A stretch of 64,000 nucleotides of DNA from Mycobacterium sp. SMC-2 (GTDB lineage Bacteria > Actinomycetota > Actinomycetes > Mycobacteriales > Mycobacteriaceae), in NCBI RefSeq assembly GCF_025263485.1, contig NZ_CP079863.1, positions 3,100,001 to 3,164,000 of the forward strand, given 5' to 3'. Below are positions 32,547 through 41,079 of this stretch, in pieces. The notes beneath the pieces were generated by a model. The model worked only from the letters and a program-made list of their open reading frames with translations. It searched no databases and was not told the origin of the DNA. Within the stretch, counting starts at the first letter, position 1, and each line of letters begins with the position of its first letter. The position numbers and the translations under genes were made by a program.

Positions 32547-33263
32547 TCAGTAGTTCTCGGCGGGGCGGACCGCGCGGTGCACGGGGCGATCCACGTTCGA
32601 AGTCACCCCCGGCTTGGGCAGGGCAACGCCGATCATGCAGTCGCGCGTCACGATCTCGGCAAGCTGCTCCTCGCTCCACCCGTCGGTCCCCGCCGGCCGA
32701 AGCGGCAGGACGAGGAACCTGTGCTTGGAATTCGAGTCCTCGACCCGGATTTCGACGTCCTCCGGGAGATACAGGCCGAACTCCGCGAGGACTTGGCGGG
32801 GCCATCGCACGATGCGGCGTCGATAGTTCGGCGTCCGGTACCACTCGGGGGAGTTCCCCAGCAGCGGGCGCGGGTAGCACGAGCACAGCGTGCACACGAT
32901 CACGTGGTGCAGCGTTTCGGTGTCCTCGAGTATGTGCAGCGCGGTGAAGTCGCTGGGCGTGCCAAAGCCGGTCGGGTGGAGCCAGTCGATGCCCACCTCA
33001 CGGCTGGCGGCGATCCCGTCCTGCAGAGCCAGTCGTTTGAAATCCGGGTCCACCCAGGCCTTCGCCACGAGCCGCGCACCCGGCGCCGGCCCCATCTGCT
33101 CGACGAACTCGGTGTAGCGCCGGTGATCCTCGGCGGTGAACAGACCCTTCTCTATTGCCAGCTCGCGCAGCGCGATCTCCAGCACTTCAAAGTCGGTGAC
33201 CTCCTCGACCATTGGCGCCGCGTGGCGTTCCGGTTCGTGGGCCGCCTCGGTGTGCTCTGTCAT
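32547..33263 (-). CDS. Nitrile hydratase alpha/thiocyanate hydrolase gamma-like metal subunit
   Basis: A 238-residue protein with the claw-setting motif VCTLCSC (Cys124, Cys127, Ser128, Cys129), in which two cysteines become oxidised and bind non-haem Fe or Co. The Thr between the first Cys and Leu is the form associated with cobalt enzymes. The following YRTPNYRRRIVRWPRQVLAEFG and RPAGTDGWSEEQLAEIVTRDCMIGV are family signatures. Substrate (nitrile, thiocyanate or other) cannot be told. No CobW-like or other activator gene lies nearby. Confidence 0.9.
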   Translation of the reverse strand: MTEHTEAAHEPERHAAPMVEEVTDFEVLEIALRELAIEKGLFTAEDHRRYTEFVEQMGPAPGARLVAKAWVDPDFKRLALQDGIAASREVGIDWLHPTGFGTPSDFTALHILEDTETLHHVIVCTLCSCYPRPLLGNSPEWYRTPNYRRRIVRWPRQVLAEFGLYLPEDVEIRVEDSNSKHRFLVLPLRPAGTDGWSEEQLAEIVTRDCMIGVALPKPGVTSNVDRPVHRAVRPAENY

Positions 33264-33299
33264 CTCGCCATCCTGATTGGTGATAAGTGACGGGCTCGG

Positions 33300-34190
33300 C
33301 TAGGAAGCCGGCTGCAGCCACCGCTCCGATATCTCCGCTTGAAGCGTGTCGTTCGGCGGGCCCGTGTAGGGGTCCCAAAGGTCGGTCATCTTGAAGCGAA
33401 CGATGTAGAACCACTCCGGCTTTTGATCTTCGCGGTCAAACGCCTCGTCTTCGGAGGCCAGGCTCTCGTACGAGACCCTGACCACCGTGCCGGGTTTGCC
33501 CCGCAGGTATTCCTGGGTGCGGGTGTAGAAGATGGTGGGCAGATCCCGCACCCGCACGGCGTCACCGACCGCGAATCGCGCGTCACCGGCGAGGCCGTCG
33601 AAGCACTGCGGATCGCCCTTACCGAGCGCCTCGATGTGGTGGCGGTTGCGGGGCACCGCCGCCGCGTCGCCGGCCGTGCGGGGCAGGGCTTCCAACGGGG
33701 TCGCAGCGGCGGTGCGCTGACGCACCTCGTCGGCTCGTTCGATCAACTCACCGAGCGTGATGTGGCGCTTGTCGACGAGGCACCGGGCGACCGCCAAAAC
33801 CCAACGACCGTAATAGGGGAAGCCCTGATACAGCGTCCTCCCGACATCCACGTTGCCGAGCCTTCTGCGCTCCTCCGACGTCCAGATACCGCGCCAGCCG
33901 AGGACCTCACACGTGACGAACGTGTTGAGCTCCCACTGCTCTTCCTCCTTCTCCTCGTAGACCGCCGGGGCGTCCGGTTCGCCGCCCACGTCGTGGGGCG
34001 TCTTCATGAAGGCGCGAAAGCGATCGTGATGCAGCTCGTCCGGATAGGCCCAGTCCTGCAACCGGTGGAAGGCGACGCGCAGTTGGCTGACGAGGTCGCC
34101 CATCACAGAATTCGCCACGATCGCTGCCTCAAAGTAGAAGCGAGAGCCCGGGGACACCGTAACACCGCGCGGGCCATCCGGGTGGGGCAA
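33300..34190 (-). CDS. Nitrile hydratase beta-like subunit with N-terminal extension
   Basis: Up to 296 residues from a TTG at 34190; GTG 34106 or ATG 34103 (267 residues) are alternatives. The DVGG motif that normally opens the beta subunit is well inside the protein, so there is an N-terminal extension of at least 35 residues. The helical part (YYGRWVLAVARCLVDK) and the C-terminal SH3-like barrel (RTQEYLRGKPGTVVRV ... WFYIVRFK ... SERWLQP) are complete. Both halves are in one chain, unlike thiocyanate hydrolase, where they are split. It is the first gene of the cluster, 36 bp before the alpha-like gene. Confidence 0.85.
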   Translation of the reverse strand: MPHPDGPRGVTVSPGSRFYFEAAIVANSVMGDLVSQLRVAFHRLQDWAYPDELHHDRFRAFMKTPHDVGGEPDAPAVYEEKEEEQWELNTFVTCEVLGWRGIWTSEERRRLGNVDVGRTLYQGFPYYGRWVLAVARCLVDKRHITLGELIERADEVRQRTAAATPLEALPRTAGDAAAVPRNRHHIEALGKGDPQCFDGLAGDARFAVGDAVRVRDLPTIFYTRTQEYLRGKPGTVVRVSYESLASEDEAFDREDQKPEWFYIVRFKMTDLWDPYTGPPNDTLQAEISERWLQPAS

Positions 34191-34214
34191 ATATATGTCG
34201 CCTTATGCCGAGTG

Positions 34215-34228
34215 TGCGGCTAGCCGCA
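34215..34228. promoter_or_regulatory. Perfect 14-bp palindrome upstream of the nitrile hydratase-like cluster
   Basis: TGCGGCTAGCCGCA is its own complement. It lies in the 51-bp gap between the MBL hydrolase gene and the beta-like gene, both on the minus strand. It may be an operator for the cluster or a short hairpin ending the upstream message. An AT-rich ATATAT lies nearby at 34191-34196. Confidence 0.4.
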
Positions 34229-34241
34229 GACTCGCCGCGCG

Positions 34242-35171
34242 CTAGGCGGTCAACCCCAGCGCCGCCTGATGGTCGTGGGTGGGAATGATCGTCACCGTAT
34301 GCCGCGCCAGGTGCAGTCGCTGCAGCGTCCGGAAAGCTTCATCCCGATCCTGGTCCACCAAAACACCCGGATAGCTTGACTTTTGGCGGACATTCTCGAT
34401 CTGCAACATGTGCCAGGCGGCGTCGCCGGCGATCAGGATCCACCCGCGCCCGGTATGGGCGAGCACCCCGACACTTCCCGGAGTGTGTCCGGGCAAGTCG
34501 ACCAGGAGCACGGAGTGGTCCCCGAACAGGTCGTGGCTTCGGGCGAAGGTGAGCACCGGCGGGCCGTCCAGCTCGTAGTCGACGACGGGCCTGCCGCGCA
34601 GCGAATCGCGGACACCGCCGACCGGCGCTACCGGGCCGGAGCCGATCCAGTCCCGTTCGGTGCGGTGCAGGTGAACGGGGAGATCGGGCAGGTCCAGCAG
34701 GCCGGACACGTGGTCCCAATGGGCGTGAGTCGGCAGGGCGAAATCCAGCGGCGGCACATCGGGCAGCCGGCTCAGGGCCGTGATTGTGGGAACGGTGTCG
34801 GCGGGCGGACGGACCGCAACGCGCAACACCGCGGGCAGTTGAGCGATCGCCCGACGGTCGACGTCGTGGCACACGGCCGGATCGAGGATGAAAGTCGCTT
34901 CCGGGTGGCGGACGACGAACGAGGTCATCGCGTTCTCGACGCGGGCGGGCGCGAACGTGCCCTCGACGATCGCCGCGGTCGGCACCGAGCGCGCCACCTG
35001 GGGTAGCGCGGTCACCGTCACGGCGCGGCTGGGCTCCGGTAGTCCCGCGTCGGCGATACTGCGGAGGAACCGCTGATCGGGCCGCTTCGGGCGTAGCGCA
35101 CCCCAGACCAATCCGGTTGCGGCGGCGCAGCATTGGCGCAGGGTGGGGGAGCGGACGGGGTCGTGCGTCAT
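34242..35171 (-). CDS. Metallo-beta-lactamase-fold hydrolase
   Basis: A 309-residue protein. The metal-binding HxHxDH motif is THAHWDH. Further ligands lie in DLPGHTPGSVG, AGDAAW and a final PTHDH. The N-terminal 50 residues are outside the fold. Such hydrolases include lactonases and glyoxalase II-like enzymes; the substrate is unknown. ATG 35171 overlaps the stop of the PPOX gene by four bases, so both belong to one operon driven from the MerR-type operator region. Confidence 0.87.
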   Translation of the reverse strand: MTHDPVRSPTLRQCCAAATGLVWGALRPKRPDQRFLRSIADAGLPEPSRAVTVTALPQVARSVPTAAIVEGTFAPARVENAMTSFVVRHPEATFILDPAVCHDVDRRAIAQLPAVLRVAVRPPADTVPTITALSRLPDVPPLDFALPTHAHWDHVSGLLDLPDLPVHLHRTERDWIGSGPVAPVGGVRDSLRGRPVVDYELDGPPVLTFARSHDLFGDHSVLLVDLPGHTPGSVGVLAHTGRGWILIAGDAAWHMLQIENVRQKSSYPGVLVDQDRDEAFRTLQRLHLARHTVTIIPTHDHQAALGLTA

Positions 35172-35614
35172 GGTGCGTCCACGCGGACGATAACGCTGTC
35201 GGCCCAGACGCCGCGGTCGCGTGCCCGGCGCAGCTTCTCGCGCACGCACAGGTCTTGATGAACGTTGGTGACCCCGGGCACCTTGATCAGCGGCACAACG
35301 TTCCACCGCCAGCCGTAGCGCCGGTGCAGCAGGCGATTCGCCCGCTCGGCGTCGGCGCCCGACAGGACGGTGGCCCGGCCCGCCAGCGTCGTCGCGCCCG
35401 GCCGGACCCGGCCGCGGTAGTCGCACGCAGTGAGCTCGACGTCGCGGCGCGTGGCCAACCGCTTGGTCTTGGGCCCGACCTTGGTGCGGAACAGCAGCGC
35501 CTCGCCGTCCAGCCCGAACCAGATCGGGGTGTCGACGGGCGTGCCGTCGCGGCGGAACGATCGGAGCAGCGCGTAGCGTGCGGTGCTCAAATCGGTGAGT
35601 GAATGTGTGTGCAT
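35168..35614 (-). CDS. PPOX-class FMN/F420-dependent oxidoreductase
   Basis: A 148-residue split-barrel protein. ARYALLRSFRRDGTPVDTPIWFGLDG followed by LLFRTKVGPKTKRLA is the pattern of PPOX-class F420-dependent enzymes. The second half carries the conserved HRRYGW segment. The substrate is unknown. ATG 35614 is chosen; the frame extends four codons further. The start is 14 bases from the MerR-type operator, which includes a TTGACT -35 for this strand, so the message is probably leaderless and controlled by the MerR protein encoded divergently. Confidence 0.8.
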   Translation of the reverse strand: MHTHSLTDLSTARYALLRSFRRDGTPVDTPIWFGLDGEALLFRTKVGPKTKRLATRRDVELTACDYRGRVRPGATTLAGRATVLSGADAERANRLLHRRYGWRWNVVPLIKVPGVTNVHQDLCVREKLRRARDRGVWADSVIVRVDAP

Positions 35615-35627
35615 GGCCCCAGTCAAC

Positions 35628-35649
35628 GACTTAGAGTTGGCTCTAAGTC
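35628..35649. promoter_or_regulatory. MerR-family operator in the divergent promoter region
   Basis: Exact 9-base arms GACTTAGAG (35628-35636) and CTCTAAGTC (35641-35649) with a 4-base centre. On the minus strand the site overlaps a -35 TTGACT (35651-35646), as in MerR-regulated promoters with long spacers. The CTTAGAGT/ACTCTAAG type of dyad is typical of MerR-family sites. It lies between the PPOX-MBL pair and the MerR-VOC pair. Confidence 0.8.
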
Positions 35650-35666
35650 AAGCCCAAGGAGGCCCG

Positions 35667-36047
35667 ATGCTGACGATCGGCGAGGTGGCGCGCCAGGCCG
35701 GGGTGGCGGCGACCACGCTGCGCTACTACGAACAGATCGGCCTGGTGCCGCCGCCGCGGCGGCTGGGCGGACAGCGCCGCTACGACGAATCGGTGCGAGC
35801 CCGGCTCGAGGTCATCCGGCTGTGCAAATCGGCCGGCTTCACGCTGGAGGAGATCCAGCTGCTGTTCGCCGACGACGTGCCCGGGCGGCCGGCCAGCCGC
35901 GCGCTGGCCGAAGCCAAGCTTGCCGAAATCGATGCGCAGATGGAGTCGCTGGCCCGGGCGCGCGCCGTGATCGAGTGGGGCATGCGTTGCACGTGTCCCT
36001 CAATTGACGCTTGTACCTGCGGGATTCATACCGCGGTGCCCGCCTGA
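35667..36047 (+). CDS. MerR-family transcriptional regulator with a C-terminal cysteine cluster
   Basis: A 126-residue regulator. The N-terminal winged helix (LTIGEVARQAGVAATTLRYYEQIGL, PPPRRLGGQRRY) is canonical, then a dimerisation helix. The tail holds Cys108, Cys110, Cys116 and Cys118 (CTCPSIDACTCG), a C-x-C-x5-C-x-C arrangement that could bind a metal or sense redox or electrophiles. AAGGAGG (35656-35662) precedes the ATG. A perfect MerR-type dyad lies just upstream. It is followed 13 bp later by the VOC protein gene. Confidence 0.92.
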   Translation: MLTIGEVARQAGVAATTLRYYEQIGLVPPPRRLGGQRRYDESVRARLEVIRLCKSAGFTLEEIQLLFADDVPGRPASRALAEAKLAEIDAQMESLARARAVIEWGMRCTCPSIDACTCGIHTAVPA

Positions 36048-36060
36048 GCCAAGGAGCGCC

Positions 36061-36540
36061 ATGATCCAGCCGCCCACCATCGCCGTGCAGAACTTCTCCC
36101 ACGTCTGCATCGGCGTCTCCGACATCGAGGCGTCGCTCACGTTCTACACCGCGGTGCTCGGCATGGACGTCGTGTTCGACGTCGAGCTTGACGGGGCCGG
36201 GCTGGACGCGGTGACGGGCGGGGCCGCGCAGCGGGGCCGCATGATCGGCGGGCTGATCGGGGCCGCCATGGTCGAGCTGCTGTCGCTGGGCGCCGTCCCC
36301 GAGTGCCCGAGCGGGCCGCACCTGGGCTACACCAACGTTTCGTTCCGGGTCGACGACCTCGACGCCAGCTACGACGCCGTCCGGCGCGAGCATCCCGAGG
36401 TCCGGGCCGAGCCGCCCGTCGACATCGGCGGCGTCCGGATGTTCTTCATCTATGACCCCGACGGCACCCCCATCGAGCTGCTGGAACTGCCCGCCGGCAT
36501 ATCGAGCACGCTGCAGCTCTGGCGCCCGGATCCGGCGTGA
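36061..36540 (+). CDS. VOC-family (glyoxalase/dioxygenase superfamily) protein
   Basis: A 159-residue protein with two beta-alpha-beta-beta-beta units. The first starts NFSHVCIGVSDIEASLTFY with a metal-ligand His. The second starts GYTNVSFRVDDLDASYDAV, and IYDPDGTPIELLEL ends with a probable ligand Glu. The substrate is unknown; detoxification of an electrophile would suit a MerR-controlled operon. AAGGAG lies ahead of the ATG and it closely follows merR. Confidence 0.87.
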   Translation: MIQPPTIAVQNFSHVCIGVSDIEASLTFYTAVLGMDVVFDVELDGAGLDAVTGGAAQRGRMIGGLIGAAMVELLSLGAVPECPSGPHLGYTNVSFRVDDLDASYDAVRREHPEVRAEPPVDIGGVRMFFIYDPDGTPIELLELPAGISSTLQLWRPDPA

Positions 36541-36610
36541 TCTGCTCCCCGTCTCCGACCACGGACGTACGCTCACGAAGGAGAGCTGGCCCCGCGCGAG
36601 GAGGACGCAC

Positions 36611-38437
36611 ATGACGACAGCCGAGCGCCCGGTCACCCTCTGTCAGGCGTTCCAGCGCACCGCGTCGATCGATCCGGATGCCGTCGCGCTGCGCACGCCC
36701 GGCGACACCCAGACCATGACATGGCGCGAGCTCGCGGCGCAGGTGCGCAAGGTTGCCGCCGGCCTGGCCGGCCTGGGGGTCGGCCGGGGCGACACGGTGT
36801 CGCTGATGATGGCCAACCGCATCGAGTTCTACCCCTTCGAGATCGGCGCCCAACACCTGGGCGCCACTTCGTTTTCGGTCTACAACACGCTGCCCGCCGA
36901 GCAGCTGACCTACCTGTTCGACAACGCCGGCACCCGGGTCGCGATCTGCGAGGAGCAGTACGTGGACCGCATCCGCGCCAGCGGCGCGCCCGTCGAGCAC
37001 ATCGTCTGCATCGACGGCTCGCCGCCCGGCACCCTTTCGGTCGACGACCTGTACGCCGCCGCGCGAGAAGATTTCGACTCCGAGGCGACCTGGCGGGCGG
37101 TGCGGCCCGACGACATCGTCACGCTCATCTACACCTCCGGGACCACCGGCAACCCCAAGGGTGTGGAGATGACCCACGCGAACCTGCTTTTCGAGGCGTA
37201 TGGCCTCAACGCCGTCCTCCCGTCCCGATTCGGGGACCGGGTCACGTCCTATCTTCCGACGGCACACATCGCCGACCGGGTGATGGGCCTGTACGCGCTG
37301 GAAGTGTTCGGCGCACAGGTCACGGTGGTCTCCGATGTCCGTGCCATCGCCGCCGCGCTGCCCGACGTGCGGCCCACGGTGTGGGCCGCGGTGCCGCGCG
37401 TGTGGGAAAAGCTCAAGGCCGGAATCGAATTCACCGTCAGCAACGAGACCGACGAGGTCAAGCGTCAGGCGTTGCAGTGGGCGATGTCGGTGGCCGGCCG
37501 GCGGGCCGCCGCCCTCCTGGCCGGCGAGGCGATGCCGGACGAGCTGGCCGCCGAGTGGGCCCGGGCCGACGAGCTGGTGCTGTCCAAGCTGCGCGAGCGG
37601 CTCGGTTTCGGCGAACTCCGTTGGGCGGTATCGGGTGCGGCTCCGATCCCCAGGGAGACGCTGGCGTTCTTCCTCGGGATCGGAATCCCGATCGCCGAGG
37701 TCTGGGGGATGTCGGAGCTGAGCTGCGCCGCCAGCGTCAGCCACCCCCGCGACGCGCGCCTGGGCACCGTCGGCAAGTTGCTGCCCGGCCTCGAGGGCAA
37801 GATCGCCGACGACGGCGAGTACCTGGTGCGCGGGCCGCTGGTGATGAAGGGTTACCGCAAGGAACCCGCCAAGACCGCGGAGGCCGTCGACGCCGACGGC
37901 TGGCTGCACACCGGCGACATCATCGAGGTCGACGACGAGGGTTACCTGAGGATAATCGACCGCAAGAAGGAGTTGATCATCAACGCCGCGGGAAAGAACA
38001 TGTCGCCGGCCAACATCGAGAACACCGTGCTGGCCGCGTGCCCGATGGTCGGCGTGATGGTCACGATCGGCGACGGGCGGCCGTACAACACCGCGCTGAT
38101 GGTCTTCGACGCCGAATCGGTCGGTCCGTACGCGGCCCAGCACGGCCTGCCCGACACGTCGCCCGCGACCCTCGCCGCCCATCCGGAGGTCATCGCCCGG
38201 ATCGCCGCCGGCGTGGCCGAGGGCAACGCCAAACTGTCACGGGTGGAACAGATCAAGCGCTTCCGGATATTGCCGTCACTCTGGGAGCCCGGGGGAGACG
38301 AGATCACGCTGACAATGAAACTCAAACGCAAGCCGATCATGACGAAGTACGCGAGCGAGATCGAGAAACTCTACGCACCCGAACTACATCCGGACGTCCA
38401 CGAGCCCGCGGCGGCCGCGACGGTCCAACCGGCATGA
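36611..38437 (+). CDS. fadD11: Long-chain fatty acyl-CoA/acyl-AMP ligase
   Basis: A 608-residue AMP-binding enzyme. YTSGTTGNPKGVEMTH is the phosphate-binding loop. YLPTAHIADRV, the WGMSELS motif and WLHTGDIIEVDDEGYLRIIDRKKELII follow, and Lys in MKLKRKPI is near the C-terminal catalytic lysine region. It activates fatty acids with ATP. ATG 36611 has GAGGAGGAC upstream. Its stop overlaps the plsB1 start (ATGA), so acyl activation and glycerol-3-phosphate acylation are coupled. The name follows the recalled Rv1550-Rv1551 order; this protein is somewhat longer than the recalled FadD11. Confidence 0.9.
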   Translation: MTTAERPVTLCQAFQRTASIDPDAVALRTPGDTQTMTWRELAAQVRKVAAGLAGLGVGRGDTVSLMMANRIEFYPFEIGAQHLGATSFSVYNTLPAEQLTYLFDNAGTRVAICEEQYVDRIRASGAPVEHIVCIDGSPPGTLSVDDLYAAAREDFDSEATWRAVRPDDIVTLIYTSGTTGNPKGVEMTHANLLFEAYGLNAVLPSRFGDRVTSYLPTAHIADRVMGLYALEVFGAQVTVVSDVRAIAAALPDVRPTVWAAVPRVWEKLKAGIEFTVSNETDEVKRQALQWAMSVAGRRAAALLAGEAMPDELAAEWARADELVLSKLRERLGFGELRWAVSGAAPIPRETLAFFLGIGIPIAEVWGMSELSCAASVSHPRDARLGTVGKLLPGLEGKIADDGEYLVRGPLVMKGYRKEPAKTAEAVDADGWLHTGDIIEVDDEGYLRIIDRKKELIINAAGKNMSPANIENTVLAACPMVGVMVTIGDGRPYNTALMVFDAESVGPYAAQHGLPDTSPATLAAHPEVIARIAAGVAEGNAKLSRVEQIKRFRILPSLWEPGGDEITLTMKLKRKPIMTKYASEIEKLYAPELHPDVHEPAAAATVQPA

Positions 38438-40326
38438 GCCGGCGACCGGGGGCGACCGCCCGTGAATTCGGCCGGGCAGGTGTGCGAAAGCTGCTGCAGC
38501 GCACCGGCTTTATCGAGGAGTCGACAATGGCCCTGACGACCGATCCGGAGGAGGTTGTCCAGCTGCTCGCCGCGCCGTGGTACGACGAGCGGCTGAATGG
38601 GCTGGCCGACGAGCTCGGGCGCGACCTGGGGAGCGTGCGCACCGAGGCCGCATGCTACCTGCGGGAGATGGCGCCCTCGCTGGACGTGCGGGCGGTCAGG
38701 GCCTGGCGCAGCTTCAGTAACTGGCTGATGCGGGCCTACGACGTGCTGGTCGACGAGGACCAGATCGCGCAGCTGCGCAAGCTGGATCGCAAAGCGACGT
38801 TGGCGTTTGCCTTTTCGCATCGCTCTTATCTGGACGGCCTGTTGCTGCCGGAAGTGATTCAGGCCAACCGGCTTTCGCCCGCGCTCACCTTCGGTGGGGC
38901 GAACCTGAACTTCTTCCCGATGGGGGTGTGGGCCAAGCGCACCGGCACGATCTTCATCCGGCGCCAGACCAAGGACATTCCCGTGTACCGCTTCGTGTTG
39001 CGCGCCTACGCCGCGCAGCTGGTGCAAAATCACGCCAACCTGACCTGGTCGATCGAAGGGGGCCGCACCCGGACCGGCAAGCTGCGGCCACCGGTTTTCG
39101 GCATCCTGCGCTACATCAGCGACGCCGTCGACGAAATCGACGGTCCCGAAGTGTATTTGGTGCCGACCTCGATCGTGTACGACCAGCTGCACGAGGTGGA
39201 GGCGATGACGACCGAGGCCTACGGCGCGGCCAAGCGGCCCGAGGACTTTCGCTTTCTGATCCGGCTGGCGCGACAGCAGGGGGAGCGGCTGGGCCGCGCC
39301 TACCTGGACTTCGGCGAGCCGCTGCCGCTGCGCAAGCGCCTCGAGGAGCTGCGCGCCGAGGAGTCCGGAACGGGCACCGAGATCGAACGCATCGCGCTGG
39401 ACGTCGAGCACCGGATCAACCGCGCCACCCCGGTCACCCCGACCGCGGTGGTGAGCCTCGCCCTGCTGGGTGCGGACCGCTCGCTGTCCGTCAGCGAGGT
39501 GCTGGCCACCGTGCGGCCGCTGGCGAGCTATATCGCGGCGCGGAACTGGTGTGTGGCGGGCGCCGCCGACCTGACGAATCGCTCGACCATCCGCTGGACG
39601 CTGCATCAGCTCGTCGCCTCGGGCGTGGTCAGCGTCTACGACGCCGGCACCGAACCGGTTTGGGGCATCGGGGCGGAGCAGCACCTGGTCGCGGCGTTCT
39701 ACCGCAACACCGCGATCCACATCCTGGTCGATCGCGCCATCGCCGAGACGGCGTTGCTGGCCGCCATCGAAGACGCCGAGGCCTCGGTGGACGGTTTGGT
39801 GTTGCCGACGACCGTGCGCGACGAGGCCCTGAAGCTGCGCGAATTGCTGAAATTCGAGTTCCTGTTCTCGGCGCGCGCGCAGTTCGAGAAGGAACTCGCC
39901 GACGAGGTGCGCCTGCTCGGCCGGGTGGAGGACACCAGCAAGGCGGCCAGCGCGGCCGACGTGCGCGGCCTGTTGGAGAAGGCCGACCTGCTGCTGGCGC
40001 ACCTGGTGTTGCGGCCGTTCCTTGACGCCTACCACATCGTCGCCGACCGGCTGGCCGCCTTCGACGACGAATCATTCGACGAGAAGGCGTTTCTTGCCGA
40101 GTGCCTCGAGGTGGGCAAGCAGTGGGAGCTGCAACGCAGGATCGCGAGCGCCGAGTCGAGGTCGATGGAGTTGTTCAAGACCGCGCTGCGGTTGGCCCGG
40201 CACCGCGAACTGGTGGACGGCTTCGAGGACCTGGACATCGCGCAGCGCCGGCGTGAGTTCGCCGACGAGATCGCCACGGCCGTCCGGCGGGTCAACACCA
40301 TCGCGGGACTGGCCGGAACGCGGTAG
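38434..40326 (+). CDS. plsB1: Glycerol-3-phosphate acyltransferase
   Basis: A 630-residue membrane-associated acyltransferase that makes lysophosphatidic acid. The four acyltransferase motifs are seen: SHRSYLD (HX4D), GGANLNFFPMG with GTIFIRR, SIEGGRTRTGKLRPP and YLVPTSIVYD. The long C-terminal region is helical as in PlsB. ATG 38434 overlaps the fadD11 stop by four bases. It would use the acyl-CoA made by the coupled ligase. Confidence 0.94.
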   Translation: MSRRPGATAREFGRAGVRKLLQRTGFIEESTMALTTDPEEVVQLLAAPWYDERLNGLADELGRDLGSVRTEAACYLREMAPSLDVRAVRAWRSFSNWLMRAYDVLVDEDQIAQLRKLDRKATLAFAFSHRSYLDGLLLPEVIQANRLSPALTFGGANLNFFPMGVWAKRTGTIFIRRQTKDIPVYRFVLRAYAAQLVQNHANLTWSIEGGRTRTGKLRPPVFGILRYISDAVDEIDGPEVYLVPTSIVYDQLHEVEAMTTEAYGAAKRPEDFRFLIRLARQQGERLGRAYLDFGEPLPLRKRLEELRAEESGTGTEIERIALDVEHRINRATPVTPTAVVSLALLGADRSLSVSEVLATVRPLASYIAARNWCVAGAADLTNRSTIRWTLHQLVASGVVSVYDAGTEPVWGIGAEQHLVAAFYRNTAIHILVDRAIAETALLAAIEDAEASVDGLVLPTTVRDEALKLRELLKFEFLFSARAQFEKELADEVRLLGRVEDTSKAASAADVRGLLEKADLLLAHLVLRPFLDAYHIVADRLAAFDDESFDEKAFLAECLEVGKQWELQRRIASAESRSMELFKTALRLARHRELVDGFEDLDIAQRRREFADEIATAVRRVNTIAGLAGTR

Positions 40327-40373
40327 CCGCGCCACCGATGCGGCTCTCATGTTCTTCAAAGGTTCTGGGACGG

Positions 40374-40400
40374 TTGATCAGTCGATATGACTGATAGAAT
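40374..40400 (+). promoter_or_regulatory. Promoter with internal dyad for the secreted protein gene
   Basis: TTGATC (40374-40379) and TAGAAT (40395-40400) are spaced by 15 bases. Between them lies the inverted repeat TCAGTC/GACTGA (40378-40383 and 40389-40394). The GTG start follows nine bases after the -10, so the transcript would be nearly leaderless. The region is more AT-rich than its surroundings. Confidence 0.5.
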
Positions 40401-40409
40401 TCGGGGATT

Positions 40410-40877
40410 GTGAACCTTCGGGGCGCAACTAAGCCGCAACGATGGCGACCGGGTGTCGCTGTCGTTGCTGTGCTGTGCCTGACTAGCGCGCTCGTCGGCG
40501 GCTGGGTCGGCCGATCACAGGCAGCAGTAGCACAGGCCTCGCCGCCATCGATCGCCGTGTCCCATGACACCGGCAATGCCGCCAGCGCTGTCGGATTTTC
40601 CGCGGTTCACGTCGACATGGCCGACCTGGCACGTCATTCCAAATGGAATGACCCGGCATCAACCGATCAGAAATCTTTCAAGACCGCCGGGCTCAAGCGT
40701 GACCGGCCACCGACGTGGTCCCGCGGGGCGCCGCCACAGTGGTGGCTGCCCGCCCCGGTTTCCCTGAACACCGCGGGGATGAACGCCCCCGGGCCGGATC
40801 CGGCGCACACCCCTTCGCCTACCCAGGCACTCGCCGGACACGAACTTCTCAATCACATCTGCATCGCACGCTGCTGA
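40410..40877 (+). CDS. Small secreted or membrane-anchored protein of unknown function
   Basis: A 155-residue protein from a GTG start. The basic N-terminus (KPQRWRPG) is followed by a hydrophobic stretch (residues 15-33) and a small-residue region SQAAVAQA that would suit signal peptidase cleavage. The rest is polar, Pro- and Ser-rich, with two cysteines at the extreme C-terminus (CIARC). No domain is recognised and I recall no M. tuberculosis counterpart in this place. Its own promoter with a dyad supports it being a gene. Confidence 0.6.
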   Translation: MNLRGATKPQRWRPGVAVVAVLCLTSALVGGWVGRSQAAVAQASPPSIAVSHDTGNAASAVGFSAVHVDMADLARHSKWNDPASTDQKSFKTAGLKRDRPPTWSRGAPPQWWLPAPVSLNTAGMNAPGPDPAHTPSPTQALAGHELLNHICIARC

Positions 40878-41079
40878 TCGGCTAGCGCACAGCCGTTGTC
40901 CCTGCGTCGCCGGGTTCCCCCGATGCGTACGGGCGGGCGCGCACACCGCCTCCGGCGTCTTCCTGGCGGCGTAGGCGCCATCACCGGTTCCCTTTTTCGA
41001 CGTCTTCGGGACGCCGAGTCATTGCCGTCGCAGTTCGAAGGCTGTCGACGGCGTCACCGCAAGCCTTGAGGAGTTTGTC

